Positions 10,170 to 22,002 are shown, counted from the first letter of the stretch. The stretch: DNA of 64,000 nt from Amoebophrya sp. A120 (GCA_905178155.1 CAJINV010000001.1:13475349-13539348); one strand, 5' to 3'. The notes: generated by a model from the letters alone, not told the origin. Numbers and translations are program-made.

Positions 10170-13100
10170 TTACTCGTGGAACTCTTCCGCCTCCAGGAAC
10201 TCTTCCTCCTCGCGCGCGGTCTCGGTGTGCTCCATCGGAATCTGTTCCATCTGCAAAAAGTTGTTGTACAGCTCCTGACTGCTCGTGGGCTCACTAATAT
10301 CCTCGCTCTCCTCCTCGGCCTTGTCCGCACAACTGGCCGCGCCCCCGCCAGCCCCCGCACTTTGGGTCGTCGACGTTGGTTCCTCTGCAGACAATCGTGT
10401 ACAACTACCCTGTTCCCGTTCAGCGTCGTGGGCCGCCTGCTCCGCGAGCGGCACCCGCTCGATCCAGTACCCTTTGTTCAGCTTCACGATCCGGCACACC
10501 TTCTGCAGATCCGGGCGCCGCATCAGATCGAGCAGCTTCGTCTCGTGGAACACGGTTTCGGACAGAATCTTCTGGAAGACCGACCGAATCTTGATTTTCA
10601 CCACGGACAAGTTGAATCCGGTCGGCGACGCCTCGAGCAGGACGCTGATGTACCGCTGCAGCTCGGCCATGGTTTGCACGTACATGTCCGGGTTCTCGCA
10701 ATGCGCGGCACCGGCGGCGCCCGCAAGCGTGCCGTCGGCGTTCGAAACATCACCACCTCCCTCGGCCCCCGCATGGTCCCCGCCACCGAGAAGCGGCCCG
10801 GGGTAGGAGATCGCGTTGGGCGCCCCGACGAGGGCGTTCTTGAAGGAGCAGCAGGCGGACACCGGAAGCAGCATCGAGTTCTCGTACGCCAGCACCTTGC
10901 GCTGGATGGCGCGCTCGACGATGTGGCAGGTTTCGCCGATGGTGTACCCCTGAAGAAAGTCCAGAGTGCGGTTCTGCAGCTCCTGCGCCATGCCGTAGCG
11001 GCCGCGGTGGAAACAGATGTCGCCCGGCATTTCCTTCAAGCGCTTCTCCAGGTACTCGGTCAGCGCCGGCCACAGCTCGTCCGGGTACGACTCCTCGGGA
11101 GAGTTGGGGTCGATCCAGCCCCGGAACCCCAGCGACACGCGGGTAAACTGCACGTTGGGGCACTCGTCGACGTTGTAGTAGTCGGGCTTCTCCGCACTGT
11201 CGTCCTCCTCGGTCTCGTCCTTCTCCCACTGCACGATGTACCCCGGCATGGCGTCGTAAAACGTCAAGAACTGGCCCAGCAGCATCTCGCGCGCCCCATA
11301 CTGCTGCAGGCGGGCCTTCAGCACCTTTTCCCCCGGGAAAATCCGGTCGTCGTACAGACTCTGCAGCGCGTCCGACATGATCGAAATCTCGTCGCGCGTG
11401 AGGATGTACACCGTCGTGTCCGGCTCATCGGTCGTCGTCAACTGGGTCGACATCCGCGGGTCGCGCTCCGGAGGGGGAGCAGTCGTGCTGGTTGCACTAC
11501 CAGCAGCTGCGGTTATCGTTTCGTCCGTGCTTTTTGTCGGTCCCAGAGCTCCTGCAGAAGTGCTTCCCCCCTTCGGCAGCGCCGGCGCAGTGGTGACGCA
11601 GAAGCACAGCAGCCCGGAGTTGAGCTGCTTGCCCGCGAGCGACGGCTGGCGCGGGTTGGCGGTGGGCTTTCCGTCCTTGCCCCACTTGCCCCGGCCCTTC
11701 GCGCCGCTGGTCTGGTCCCGGTAGGCCGCGCGGACGCGCGCGGACTTGATGCCGGTCCACCAGTTCTTGCTCTGCTGGCCGTTCTGGCTCTGCATTTGCT
11801 GGAAGTGCCCGAAGTTCTCCAGCGTCAGTTTCGCGTTCGTCTTCGTGCCCGAGTAGGTGCGGAGCAGGTCGCCGAGCAGACTTTCCATCTTCGAATCCTT
11901 CCCCATCTTCCCGCCGGCTGTCCGTTCGCTCGGGGTGGGGGGCGCCGGCGGCCGCAGGGACGAGGACCCCCGGGCGGTGTAGTCGGGCGAGTGGTCGTCG
12001 CGAATGTGCCCCGAGCTGTCCCATTCCGGGACGTTTTCCGATCCCCCTTCCAGCTGAGACTCGTCGTCCGGCGACCGTGCGTACGCCGCCGATCCGTAGT
12101 TGATTTGCGGGTCGTAGGGGTCCAAATACGCTTGTTTCCCGTACCTCGGCTGATCCGCACCGGTGTAGATATCCGCTCCCTTGTAGTACTGGTGCTGGTG
12201 GACGGCAGCCCCCTTCTTTCCGTGTTTGCTGCTCCCGTAGTGATCGAAATTCTGTTGGTCCTGCATCAGATCGCCTTTGCCGCTGTCCTTGCTGTAGCTC
12301 CAGTCCTGGTGGTAATAATGCCCACCACCGGCGCCCTTGTACACGCCGCTATTTTTGTCCTTGTACGATCCTTTTGGAGGAAAAGCTCCTTTCATGCCGC
12401 CCTTGTAATGACCACCTGGAGGTGCAGCTCCGCCATACTCTTCTTCGTACTGGAACGCGCCCTTCTTGTTCATCGACTGCTTCCCTCCTCCGGGATATTG
12501 TTGATAGGGCACCGCACTATTGCCGCCCTTCCCGGGATTGATCAAGCTGCCCGCCTTTTTGTACTTACCATACTTTCCTTGACGAATCACACCGCCCTTG
12601 TACGTCGAGCCGTGGTGCGGCGGGCCGTAGTACGGCGGAGGCGCGCCCCCTTTCATCGGCGGCGCGTGCTCCGGGCCGGACAGGATGGAAAAGTCTTGGA
12701 AGTTGTCCTGGTTGTCAAACATTTCCAAGTGGTCCCGGCTGGTGTCGTGGATCGCGGAAACATCCGCGCTCATCACGTGATACCCGCTGTTCTGCATGTT
12801 GTGAAACGAGTTCTGCTCGTGCCCGTAGTTGTCCGGATGGTGGGGATCCAGATTACCGTGCGGGTGCGCCGTGGGGTGTTCCACCTGCTGGTAGTAGTAA
12901 TTGTCAGCCGGAGGAGGTGGACCACCCTGAGGACCACGATGATGCTGCGCCGGGTCCTGATGTGCTGGTCCGACATGATGACTGTTTGTCCCCGGCGGAA
13001 CACCACTACCCGGGTGCGGCACGCCGGCCGGACCCGCGCCCCCGGGCGCCCAGGTGCCCGCAAAACTGGTCGCGCCGGTGGTCACCGAACCGCCGTTGGA

Positions 13101-13646
13101 GGTGCTGAACGTCCGCCCGGATGCCGCGGTCGAGGGCGGGCCTGGATGGCTGTGACTGGCGTGGTTCAGCATCCCATGGTGGGTTCCCGCGGGCTTGTCG
13201 ACAAACATGCCATGATCGGAGGAAGTCGGAGGCCCCTGCTCGCTCGGCAGACCGAAATCCATGTGGCTAGCGGCATTGATCGCGTCGAAAAAACTGCTCG
13301 TATGGATTGTAAAAACGATCTGGGTCTGGGTCTGGAAGGTTGGAACTTGTAATGCTAGCTTTCCATACCTAGAAAATCTGTATTGCATAACCAACAAAAG
13401 TCGCAGTCCTTTTTGTCATGCAAAAACGCAGTTTCTCATGCGGATTGCCTATGAGAAAGCGTTTTGGGAAGTTGTCATGCCGGACTGCATTCAGAAAGTC
13501 TTCATCATGCACATTTTAGCATCACAAGTTTCCAGACCCAGACATTTTTGCATTTCATAGCTCGGAATGGCGTCCAACTCGTTGTCCTCGCCGGAAAGGG
13601 CCGAGCTCTCCTCCACATCCAGCTCGGGCACGGCCACCGTCGTCAT
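10170..13646 (-). CDS. K/G/Y-rich low-complexity protein with a folded C-terminal half
   Basis: Exon 1 is 13646-13560 (29 codons, MTTVAVPELDVEESS) and exon 2 is 13295-10170, giving 1070 residues. An introner separates them, and its removal gives GCC ATT CCG AGC AGT TTT TTC in frame. Residues about 35-500 are low complexity, rich in Gly, His, Pro, Lys and Tyr, with many KG-spaced units (YKGGMKGAFPP, GKYGKYKKAGS). From about 657 the sequence becomes ordinary globular protein (TVYILTRDEISIMSDALQSL, then GFRGWIDPNSPEESYPDELW and QRKVLAYENSMLLP), ending in an acidic tail. I do not recognise the folded part. The N-terminal composition is typical of RNA-associated or phase-separating proteins, which is only a suggestion. 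A 1058-codon frame on the opposite strand is a compositional shadow. Confidence 0.8.
13301..13559. mobile_element. Introner-like element, family 1, reversed (259 bp)
   Basis: The ends are TATGGATTGTAAAAACG and a right end of GACATTTTTGCATTTCATA, with inner TCTGGGTCTGG and CCAGACCCAGA. A perfect duplication GCTCG flanks it (13296-13300 and 13560-13564). Inner sequence such as GGAACTTGTAATGCTAGC matches the complement of the right part of the 59822-60083 copy, so this one is inserted the other way round relative to its host gene. Confidence 0.9.
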
Positions 13647-14673
13647 GGCTGCTCGTCCTACGGAAATTTCTCCCGAAGATGCCGCAATAAAACGACAGGT
13701 TTTTTCAAACTGGTGGCAGAGTCAGTCGTGCGCTGTCAGCCGCAAAAAGCAGACAGAGCCCGACACACAAAGACAGCCACGACGACCAAACGGTCGAAGA
13801 TGAAACAAGTTTTTTCCTTCGAATTGCAGTTGTATTGTTTTGCAAGAACTCTCTCACACGCAGACGTCGTATTGCTTGGCAACCTTTCTTTGAAACGCAC
13901 AAGAAATATTCTACCGGAAGAAGCACAGAAGAGTGGAGGAAGCGTAAGTTATTTGTGTCACAGAACAAAGCCTCATAGTGAAGGGTACAGAGGGCGTTCG
14001 TCGCACCCTGGCCTCATCAAAGCGCCTACCTCGGAAACTACCAACACGTCGAGCCGGCTTGGACTGCTTCGACGTGTACCGCAAACAAATTCTTTCCCAA
14101 CTCAACAACCAACAACGCAGTCGCCGACCTACACACAAAAAGGCAAACGCACAACTCGACACACCATAGGAACAGAAATAAAAGTAAGCGTCAGCATTGA
14201 CCACCAGTAGCTTTCCTACTTTCGGCTGTGTTTGTAAAATTTTCCATCAGGAAACTTTAACAGTACGCAAAACCCTCCGTGCAGACACATCAAGTAGCTC
14301 TGAAGAAACAAACGTATGAACGCATCATCGATTGAATATTTTGCATTTTTTTCTTACACGACAATTTCTAGGCAAGTTGTAACCACTTCATGGAAACCAA
14401 AACATCATCTGGCCAAAAATCTGTGCATGCACGATGTATGTATGACAAGAGCGAGCACGTCGACAAAAGCAAAGTACTTAAGTGGATGTATGTGATGATG
14501 GAAATGAACGTACAAATGTTCAAACCGTTTTTTTCAAAACTGAAAATCACTCCGCGGCAGCTTTTCACCTTTAATACAAAGAAACCAGCGTACGTTGTAA
14601 ATTATCGGCAGCAAAAACTCTGTCTAGTACTTTGATGGCCCTCCTGGCACTATGCCGAGATCGAACAAGGTCG
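13647..14673. other. Intergenic spacer
   Basis: Open frames here are short or are continuations of introner and exon sequence read on the wrong strand. No repeat, RNA gene or conserved motif was seen. Confidence 0.5.
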
Positions 14674-17643
14674 TCACACGGACTCCCCACTGTCAGACCT
14701 GGAGATCAGCAACGGCATGAGTTCCTCTACAAAAACGTGATCTGAGTAGCGTTCCCGGACCGTGGGACTGACTTGCACCAGCGCCGCGGTAACCAAATAC
14801 ATGCACCTTTTCTTCAATTGCACGTCGGCGTTTTCGTTGGTCCGCAGGCACAGCCCGATTTCTCGCAACAAGAAGAATTGCCACCCGAGCAGTGTGTCCG
14901 CCGGTGATTTCGCCGGCGGGTGGCCCGTCAAAAACGCAAATTCGCTATTGCGGAGCTCCATCTGCTCCTCGGGGGAAAAGTTCTGATGCCACATCGTCCG
15001 CAGAGCGCCGTACAGTTTTTTCAGTTCGGACACGGAAAACCGCAAAAACACGTTCTCGTCCAGATCCACGGTTGCGTCGGTGAAAAAAGAACGAAAAACG
15101 TCCTTTGCCAAGTCCTGGATCTTCGTGCCGGTATCGTCTCTGCGAATGTCCGCGTAGGTGTAGTCCCAGGGCGCCTTTTCGTCCGAGGGCTGGAGCAGGT
15201 CCTCGGCGACTAAAGCGTCCACGAGTGTTTTCATGCTGGCTAGCACGTGCTCTGGCACCGCCTTCTTGCTGACCGGATGCACCAACTGCTGATTTAGCTG
15301 CAAGACCCGCTGCACGGTCTCCGCCGCGAACCCGCGGCAGACGCTTTTTTCTGGAACACGTTTGTTCTCAACACGATCGACCTCCGATGGTGGATCAGCA
15401 TCTTCGTAGTAGGAAATTAGAAACTTCACCTCCACTGGCTTGGGAACCCGCCGGCTCTTGCCGTCCGCGTCTTCCTGCCAAATTTGCAGTTGCGAAATGG
15501 TGTCCATCGCATCGTCGCACTTCGTGTGGTCAAAGAAGGCAGGACCCACGAGGCCGCGGCAGCAAACGTATACCGGAAACAAGGGATGGGTCTGCAAATC
15601 GGCTGGCAGAAAAGACGCCGGGACGGAGAGCGGATGCGTTTTGTCGAATTTTGCCTCTTCTTGCTTGTAGCGGGTCAGGAAATCATTTTTATCCAGCCTA
15701 GTCGTACTCTCCTTCGTCCTGACCAGAACCACCCGGTCGTCCGCGGTGCCAAACCCGCGCCCACGCCGCCGCAATGCTTCGTCGAAATCCCGTTGCTCAA
15801 TCACGAGAGGAGTGCTGCCGCGATCTCCTCGACTAGCGGACTTCGGCCTGCGTTCTTGCGGCGGCGCCCGCACTGGCGCTGGAGCGAAGTTCCGAAAAAC
15901 ATGCGGAGACAACGGACGAGGCCGCGGGCGCGGGGGGCGCTGCTGCACGATGGAGGGCCGCACCGGTTTGCGACTGGTCGCCGGCGACCGTGCTCCAAGT
16001 TCCGCCGCGGTCCGCGAGCTGGCTCGCGGAGTCATAACGGTGAGAAGGGGCACAAGTCTCGCGGTCGGCTCCCGGCTGCCCACGCTGTACAAACTCGGCG
16101 CCGAGGTGGCAGCTGCGGGATTCCTCTTTGATCTGCCAGTTGTGAAAGACCCACTCTGCTCGTCTTGCAGAAGGCCGACCTGCCCAAGCTCTCCCGAGTC
16201 AAGGAATGTAGTCTGCGCGGAGCTGCGCGGTGCAGCAAACGTGAACAACGGAGTGACAACGGTCTTGGGAGCGGCTGTGCCCTCCTGCTTCGGGGTACTA
16301 CTAGTGACAGCTACCTCCACACTGCGTTCTGGCCGCGTCAGGACCTCGTCGTCCTCAACAGCCGCAGGCTCTTTCGTTTGTTCCCGCGTCGACAAGTCGG
16401 GTGGACTTCGAGCTGGTGCAATAGCCTGATCATTGCTCCCAATATTATGTGCAGGTGCAGTATTATTTCCTGTCGTAACCACGATTTGATGTTCGAAGTC
16501 GGAGTACTGACGCGGAGATAGCGTTGCGACCGAGCCTTGTTCCAGTTCCGTGATGAAGTCCTGGTCGGTCGGTGAGGGCGGAGGGACCACGACGGGGTGG
16601 AACTTAGTTCCATCAGTTTCATCATCATTGTCAGGATGAAGCCCCTTCCTGCTACTCTCCGTGTTCTTGACCGAGGTGGAAATTGGTGTTTTCGTTGGCA
16701 ATGGTGGCGTGTCCTGGACCGCAGCCCGTAAGTCTGGGGCGCTTTGCTTCGTCAGTGTTGATGTCCCTGGATGTTCGACCGGCGCTGCCGCGGTTTTTCC
16801 AGGTGAATCCTCGTTGGTCGCTTCCTCTTTCGGCCCGGGTCCCGACAGCAGCGAGAACTGTGTGGAGTTTCTGCCGGTTATGTCGTGGAACAGCAACCCC
16901 CTTGGCAACTTCGGATCCGGCGGTGGCGCCCATCCAATCCGGCGGTCCGGCAAAAACCGGGTTGGCACGGGTCGCGCACGCGCGTAAACCTGCCGCAGCT
17001 CTGGCGGTGGAAAGGACCGGTCCGCAGACATCGTCCGGCTGCCCGAGGGTGGCAGCGGCCTGTGCAGTGCCGGCTGGTGCGCCAAGCGTTCGCGACCGCG
17101 GCTCGAAACACCGCTCATGCTGCTATTTCTGGCCGCTCCAGCAGTACCCGCCGGAGTAGACGTAATCGCTAGCGGAGTGATGTTCCGAGGGGTTATCGGC
17201 GGTCGCGCTTGGCCTGGCCTCGGGGTCAGGTTTCGCAACACCGCTCGCGACTGCGCAACCCGGGACTCGACGAAGCCACGCGCAGTCAGCGGCCGTCGAC
17301 GGTCCTGCGGGGTAACCGCCGAAGCCGCCCGACGCCGCGCCCGCGGGGTGGACTGCTCGGGAGAAGGTGGCCCATACGATGAAGTTACACTGGTTGTGCC
17401 TCCATAAACATAATGATCCTCTCCGAAGCTCGAAACATTCGTGAAACTCGCGGCAGAAGTGAGCTGGATCTTTATGCGGTTCAACGACGGATGCACCCGC
17501 GGGTTTTCGATGCTGTGCAAGGCGTAGTCTGTGCGGATGCGAATCGCGGGTACTGGCAGCAGCTTCGGGTCCACCGCTTGACTCTGCTCGGCGGCCGTCG
17601 TGGTCTCTTTATCCGCTCCGAACAGTTGCTCGAAAAAACTCAT
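14674..17643 (-). CDS. Paralogue A: disordered N-terminus plus C-terminal DPI(S)-like module
   Basis: Uninterrupted 989-residue protein with an ATG start (MSFFEQLFGADKE). Residues about 50-620 are Pro/Arg/Ser/Thr-rich and probably disordered. From about 690 the C-terminal module shows KCDDAMDTISQLQIW, KFLISYYEDAD, a CRGFAAETVQRVLQ helix with HPVSKKAVP, then FSVSELKKLYGALRTMW and a final TVRERYSD. The same blocks in the same order make up the C-terminal 286 residues of the gene at 40685-45456, where they are split by introns; the two are paralogues. The block order (D-x-IS, SYxD, GF-x-x-x-S/T, P-x-T/S-x-x-x-P, L-K-x-L-x-x-x-L-x-x-x-W/Y) also resembles, from memory, a widespread hypothetical protein family of giant viruses of algae and protists. 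That link is unverified. Function unknown. Confidence 0.8.
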   Translation of the reverse strand: MSFFEQLFGADKETTTAAEQSQAVDPKLLPVPAIRIRTDYALHSIENPRVHPSLNRIKIQLTSAASFTNVSSFGEDHYVYGGTTSVTSSYGPPSPEQSTPRARRRAASAVTPQDRRRPLTARGFVESRVAQSRAVLRNLTPRPGQARPPITPRNITPLAITSTPAGTAGAARNSSMSGVSSRGRERLAHQPALHRPLPPSGSRTMSADRSFPPPELRQVYARARPVPTRFLPDRRIGWAPPPDPKLPRGLLFHDITGRNSTQFSLLSGPGPKEEATNEDSPGKTAAAPVEHPGTSTLTKQSAPDLRAAVQDTPPLPTKTPISTSVKNTESSRKGLHPDNDDETDGTKFHPVVVPPPSPTDQDFITELEQGSVATLSPRQYSDFEHQIVVTTGNNTAPAHNIGSNDQAIAPARSPPDLSTREQTKEPAAVEDDEVLTRPERSVEVAVTSSTPKQEGTAAPKTVVTPLFTFAAPRSSAQTTFLDSGELGQVGLLQDEQSGSFTTGRSKRNPAAATSAPSLYSVGSREPTARLVPLLTVMTPRASSRTAAELGARSPATSRKPVRPSIVQQRPPRPRPRPLSPHVFRNFAPAPVRAPPQERRPKSASRGDRGSTPLVIEQRDFDEALRRRGRGFGTADDRVVLVRTKESTTRLDKNDFLTRYKQEEAKFDKTHPLSVPASFLPADLQTHPLFPVYVCCRGLVGPAFFDHTKCDDAMDTISQLQIWQEDADGKSRRVPKPVEVKFLISYYEDADPPSEVDRVENKRVPEKSVCRGFAAETVQRVLQLNQQLVHPVSKKAVPEHVLASMKTLVDALVAEDLLQPSDEKAPWDYTYADIRRDDTGTKIQDLAKDVFRSFFTDATVDLDENVFLRFSVSELKKLYGALRTMWHQNFSPEEQMELRNSEFAFLTGHPPAKSPADTLLGWQFFLLREIGLCLRTNENADVQLKKRCMYLVTAALVQVSPTVRERYSDHVFVEELMPLLISRSDSGESV

Positions 17644-18731
17644 GTCTATTTCCGCAAAGGATAAGGAAAACTAGCAGGATGAAAATGTTGAAATTGAAAG
17701 AGAGGTACGAATAAACGTCGCAGATATTGCACTCAGAACCGTGAACAGAAAAGACAAATTCCTCACAAGGCCGTCTACTCAATACAGAAAAAACATACAG
17801 AGCCCAAACGTCAAGAAGGTAACACTTACGTTAAGGACTATGTGATTGAATATCTTCTTCTTTCTACTACACAATGCTAATTACACATTCTACACGAAAA
17901 ATGCGTACCGAAATGCGGGCACGGGGAAGCCCCCCGCGAATGGAGTCCTGCAATAGCAACAGAATTAGAGCGCTGTTCACGACGAGAACTTCTTTCTCTT
18001 TTCTGACCGAATCTACTATTGGCATGTTCTCGAGTGGCCGTGCATAGCCATGTCGCAGCACTGCGTTGTAACAACCGAACAAAAACCGAGCATCTTCTTT
18101 TTTCCTTCGAGTTCGATTCGATCACTGATGCAGCGAAGCTAAATCAAAGTACCGATTTCTGACAGAGAAAAATTAACATCTTGATCTTTCCGCACGGTCC
18201 GTCCATGCAACATAACCTATCGAACACGATCCGGCAACGAACGTCTCAGAAACTTCCTGTTCGCTGCCTCGAGCTGTCTCAGATACAAATTACAAGAAGT
18301 AGTTTTGGCAGATAAAATCAAATGCAATCCGCCTCGGGTTCGGCATACGAGCTCGGCTGCTCACGTATTTTTACATTTTTACAGCTCTCTGATAAAGGTT
18401 AGTTTCTTTTCAGTTTTTCAGGAACAGGAAGTTATGTTAAGAAAGAAGGGCAGCAACCTGGAGTGCAGGTGCTGCTGCTTTCGTCATTTCATCTAAAATT
18501 GCGTCGTAAGTCGACCGCAATGGCAATACAAAATCGATGAAAAAATTACAAAATTATCGTGGCTATGCCGATGAAGCAAGTTCAACTTGTATTCTCTAAT
18601 AGATGGATGTTGAATTTTGACAGACTACTGTATGAAAGTAGCGCAACAGAACCGCTACAGCAGAAACAAATTTCTTACTGACATCTTCTCCTTACGACAT
18701 TTACATTTCTTGCTAAAAATATTTCCCTGCA
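17644..18731. other. Intergenic spacer
   Basis: AT-rich with short frames only (the longest about 80 codons, 17877-18125, minus). Nothing recognised. Confidence 0.5.
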
Positions 18732-20099
18732 TTAATGCATCACCTGATGGCGGTTGGCCTTCACCAACAGGTTTGTGGCACCAGCGACCGTGAAGCCGTC
18801 TACCTGTAGGGGCTGACCGACATGCGGAACCAAATCCGGTTTCGCGACCTTCCATTTGTCTGCGCACTCCTCGCGTAACGGGTTGCGAACCAAGGCGCTG
18901 CCGATTACCGACTCCGCTGGCCCCGTGGACCAGGGTTGGAAAGCGAGCGATTGCGGCGCTGAGGTGCTGCCCTCCTTCACCAACCGTCGCCGAGAATCCA
19001 CATGAGACAGGTCTGGTTCAAACGCAAATTCCCGTCTCGGATCCGCTACCGTCCAATCCATTGGTATGATTGACAGCAAGTCAACGTCCGTTTTTGACTC
19101 GTCGCATATTTTTGAACCAGACAGGTTTTTCGATTGTTTCTTCACGCTCTTTTCGCCTGCTTGTGTATGTGTTTTTCCCTGCTCTGATGTGCTACTGCCA
19201 CTACTGCTGCATTTCGGCCTGACGTAATTCCCGTAGCTTCCGTCCGGTAGCACTGGGTGGTACTGCATCACTTGCGAGAAGGGCAGCATGTCGCCCAGGT
19301 ACGTCGAGGGAGTGTCCGTTCCCTGGCTCAGAAAGCTGTTCATGACCGCATTCTCGAGGTAAGAAACCAACATGGTTTCCGTGGAGGACCGCATCCACTG
19401 GTGGCCCTGCGGAGAGAACCAGCTCACCTCTGGGCAGCCGGATTCCATCCGCACTTCATTTCCGAGAGGCAGCTGTGTTATCTTCATGTGTTATTACAAT
19501 TTCTCTGTTTTCAAGAACACATTCCAACTTCCGGCAAGAGAAGAGATGATGAGGAACCTGCTTTGCATAGAGAATGAAACATAGAAAAAGAACAATCACA
19601 ATTACGTCAGCCCCGGTATGAAACATGTCTTGCTGGACTACACCACCAAAGAGCTGCATCAAGTTCGTGTCAGCGCTTCTTAAACACTCCTGGTGCACGG
19701 ATGCCAGGTCCACTTGTGCGGCACGCACCTCCATCAGAGCGTCGCGGGTTTCCGCTGCCCATTCGTGTGCATACAACTCATCCCTCGAGGATGGTTCAGT
19801 GTCAATCGCAGTCCCTGGGCCTGAATTCAAATTTTTTGTGAACTAGTCTCAGAAGCAGCTTTCTCATTCCACAACTGACTCCAACTTTGTGAATATAATG
19901 TTTTCATCATCTGCAAGAAAAAATCCGAATTCATACTTGCGCTCCGTCGCAAAGTAAACGGTCGCTTCTCTTCCTCCGTCTCTTTCGTCAATCGTGCAAA
20001 GCCGGCAGCGCGGACAAATGCGTCGCGGTTCTTTCGCGCACGCTGGTACTGCGTTGTCAGGTTGCGAAGAGTCTGTGAGCGATATTGGAGGTAGCTCAA
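18732..20099 (-). CDS. Unrecognised protein, three exons, start unresolved
   Basis: Exon 3 (19472-18732), exon 2 (19820-19606) and an exon ending at 19937 join in phase through GT-AG introns of 116 and 133 nt: ...SA|SPGTAID... and ...HTGAD|LPLGNEV... The joined frame gives about 355 residues. The first exon frame begins just after a TGA and has no ATG before the intron; its first possible start is a TTG at 20099, so either a further 5' exon or a non-ATG start is needed. An ATG at 20106 opens the other frame (MIFELPP), which does not join exon 2 in phase by this donor. The protein is hydrophilic; exon 2 is helical and acidic. I do not recognise a family. Confidence 0.55.
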
Positions 20100-20232
20100 A
20101 AATCATCGCCTACTTCTTGCGACAACCAACATTGTAGTACATGTTAAACGTCATATCTCGTCGATCTTAGTCCACACACTCATACACACACTGCACCATC
20201 ACATAGCGTTGCAACAAAACAAAGCTTATCCG

Positions 20233-22002
20233 CTATACCAACATTGCAGCTTCCGCCCGGAAAGCTAGCTCTCGCAGTTTTGCGGTTTTCAAGTTGACCC
20301 CTACCCCAAACCGACTGCAAAAGCCGCTAATGTGCTCTTCAATCGAGGGCTCCCCGGTCGATTCTATTTCCTCTTCCATCAAGGCAGTAAAACGGTCGTC
20401 CACCGAACCAGGATTTCCCATGAACACGTGCGAAAGCCGCCGTCCGTAGGTTGGCACAATGCCTCCCTGCTCTTCCGCGCTCGTGATCTCGGACTGAAAA
20501 GAACTTCTTCCCAACGAGGGGCTCGCCTTGCTTTTCGGCTTATTTTCCAACAAGTTCCCCAAAGGCGCCGCCGCTCGTCTTCGCGGTGCGATCGTAGTGC
20601 TGTGGGACGTTGCTTGCTTGCGCACATCGTACCAGGATTCCCCCAGGTGCATCTTGTACTCCTCGCGAGAACAGAAGAAACTGAAATAATTGTCGAAAAA
20701 GTCCTGCTCCAGCGCTTTCCACAGCTTCGGGGCCGTCTCCGGCAAATATAACAAGCGGAAACACTGTTGCGGGTCTGGGATACTGTCCTCTTGAGTTGTG
20801 GCGGACACATTTTCCGGCGCTCCGCTGCCGTCAGCACTTCCGTCATACTGTTGCATCGTTTGCGGCATGCTTTCTGTACTGCTTCTAGCACCTCCACTCG
20901 TTCTTGCCACTCCTCCTTCACGACTTCTGGCCCTTGATGTTGTTCCACCTCTTTCACCAGAACTAGCTCCATACCCATCGTGCCCCGTTCCAGGCGGCGG
21001 ACCGCCGCTCGCACCAGCGGAGGCCGTTTGCTGAACCACTACGGCGGGTGGAGGAATAGTACTTCCAGCAGCTGTACCGGCAGGAGTTGTCTCCGGCGCC
21101 GCCGTCGCCGACTGGGATGAAACTGATTCACTTCCTCCAGATGTGGGTCCTCGACGTGCGACACCGCCTGTGTCACCACGTCGCGGATCCCTGCCCATTT
21201 GCTCGTCCCCGTCACCGCTACTTTGTTCTCCATTATTGATACTCTCCATCCCCTCCATGCGCGCTCGCTGCACCATGTCTCCCAGCTCGTCATCCGATAA
21301 GGGCATCCCTGCGGAAGCAGTGCCCGCCGCCGCAGCGCCTGCATTCATCCCCTCGACGCGGGATTCTCGTATCATCTCCTGCGTTGTCGGGTCCACACCG
21401 GGCGACCAGACACTCGGCGCCGCCATTTCGTTCAAAATGGGCGTCGAGGTGGCGGTTTCTGTATCACGAAACGCAGGGTACCACGTAGTACTTGTCATAT
21501 CGTACGGGAGAACGCTGCTCGTGGTGGGCACGCCTGCGTGATACGCGAAAAACGGCGGGGTTGTAGTGGAAAACATCGGTCTATGCTGCTTTTCCGGCGG
21601 TAGGCTCGATGTGGAAAGCGCCGGCTGCGGGTTGTGGACCCGAGAAAGAACCGTCGGCACTGCCAGGCAGGCCGCCGCAACGATCGACGCGCAAAACAGC
21701 TGCCTCTTCCGGTTCCCCGTGAGCGAGCCGGAACCGCAAAAGGACGAGCCTTGTGCACCAGCTCTGGCGGCGAGACTCTCAAAATTTAAAGGGCTTGTTT
21801 CCCCTCGCCGCCGCCCCGCCAGCGGTTCAACCGCGATAAGCTCCTCGTCATCCTCCTCTGTGAGCTGAGTCGAGTACAATTCGAGATCAGCATCAGTGGG
21901 CCCGGTCCGCTTCTTCAACCCCACAGCGGAAGTGATGACTGGCAACTCTGCTGCACTAAAGAGCAGGACGAGCTCCAGGAAAAAGTTGGCTCTTCGCAAC
22001 AT
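20233..22002 (-). CDS. Unrecognised membrane or secreted protein with long disordered middle
   Basis: Uninterrupted 589-residue protein from an ATG at 22002. It opens with a hydrophobic segment (FFLELVLLFSAAELPVI, residues 7-23) that can be a signal peptide. A second hydrophobic stretch follows a basic patch (RKRQLFCASIVAAACLAVPTVL, about 103-124). Residues about 140-410 are Gly/Ser/Thr/Pro-rich. The last 170 residues look folded (CFRLLYLPETAPKLWKALEQ, then EEHISGFCSRFGVGVN). With two hydrophobic segments it could be an anchored or cleaved secretory-pathway protein, perhaps surface or organelle targeted. No family was recognised. Its nearest neighbour is only about 130 bp downstream. Confidence 0.7.
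   Translation of the reverse strand: MLRRANFFLELVLLFSAAELPVITSAVGLKKRTGPTDADLELYSTQLTEEDDEELIAVEPLAGRRRGETSPLNFESLAARAGAQGSSFCGSGSLTGNRKRQLFCASIVAAACLAVPTVLSRVHNPQPALSTSSLPPEKQHRPMFSTTTPPFFAYHAGVPTTSSVLPYDMTSTTWYPAFRDTETATSTPILNEMAAPSVWSPGVDPTTQEMIRESRVEGMNAGAAAAGTASAGMPLSDDELGDMVQRARMEGMESINNGEQSSGDGDEQMGRDPRRGDTGGVARRGPTSGGSESVSSQSATAAPETTPAGTAAGSTIPPPAVVVQQTASAGASGGPPPGTGHDGYGASSGERGGTTSRARSREGGVARTSGGARSSTESMPQTMQQYDGSADGSGAPENVSATTQEDSIPDPQQCFRLLYLPETAPKLWKALEQDFFDNYFSFFCSREEYKMHLGESWYDVRKQATSHSTTIAPRRRAAAPLGNLLENKPKSKASPSLGRSSFQSEITSAEEQGGIVPTYGRRLSHVFMGNPGSVDDRFTALMEEEIESTGEPSIEEHISGFCSRFGVGVNLKTAKLRELAFRAEAAMLV

Noticed and set aside
10176-13352. 1058-codon open frame on the plus strand
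   Set aside because: It runs through the introner and mirrors the minus-strand gene. Its composition (Arg/Val/Leu runs) is that of an antisense shadow, and the minus frame joins exactly across the introner.
13464-14210. 248-codon plus-strand frame
   Set aside because: It starts inside an introner and crosses the first exon of the minus-strand gene; no protein features.
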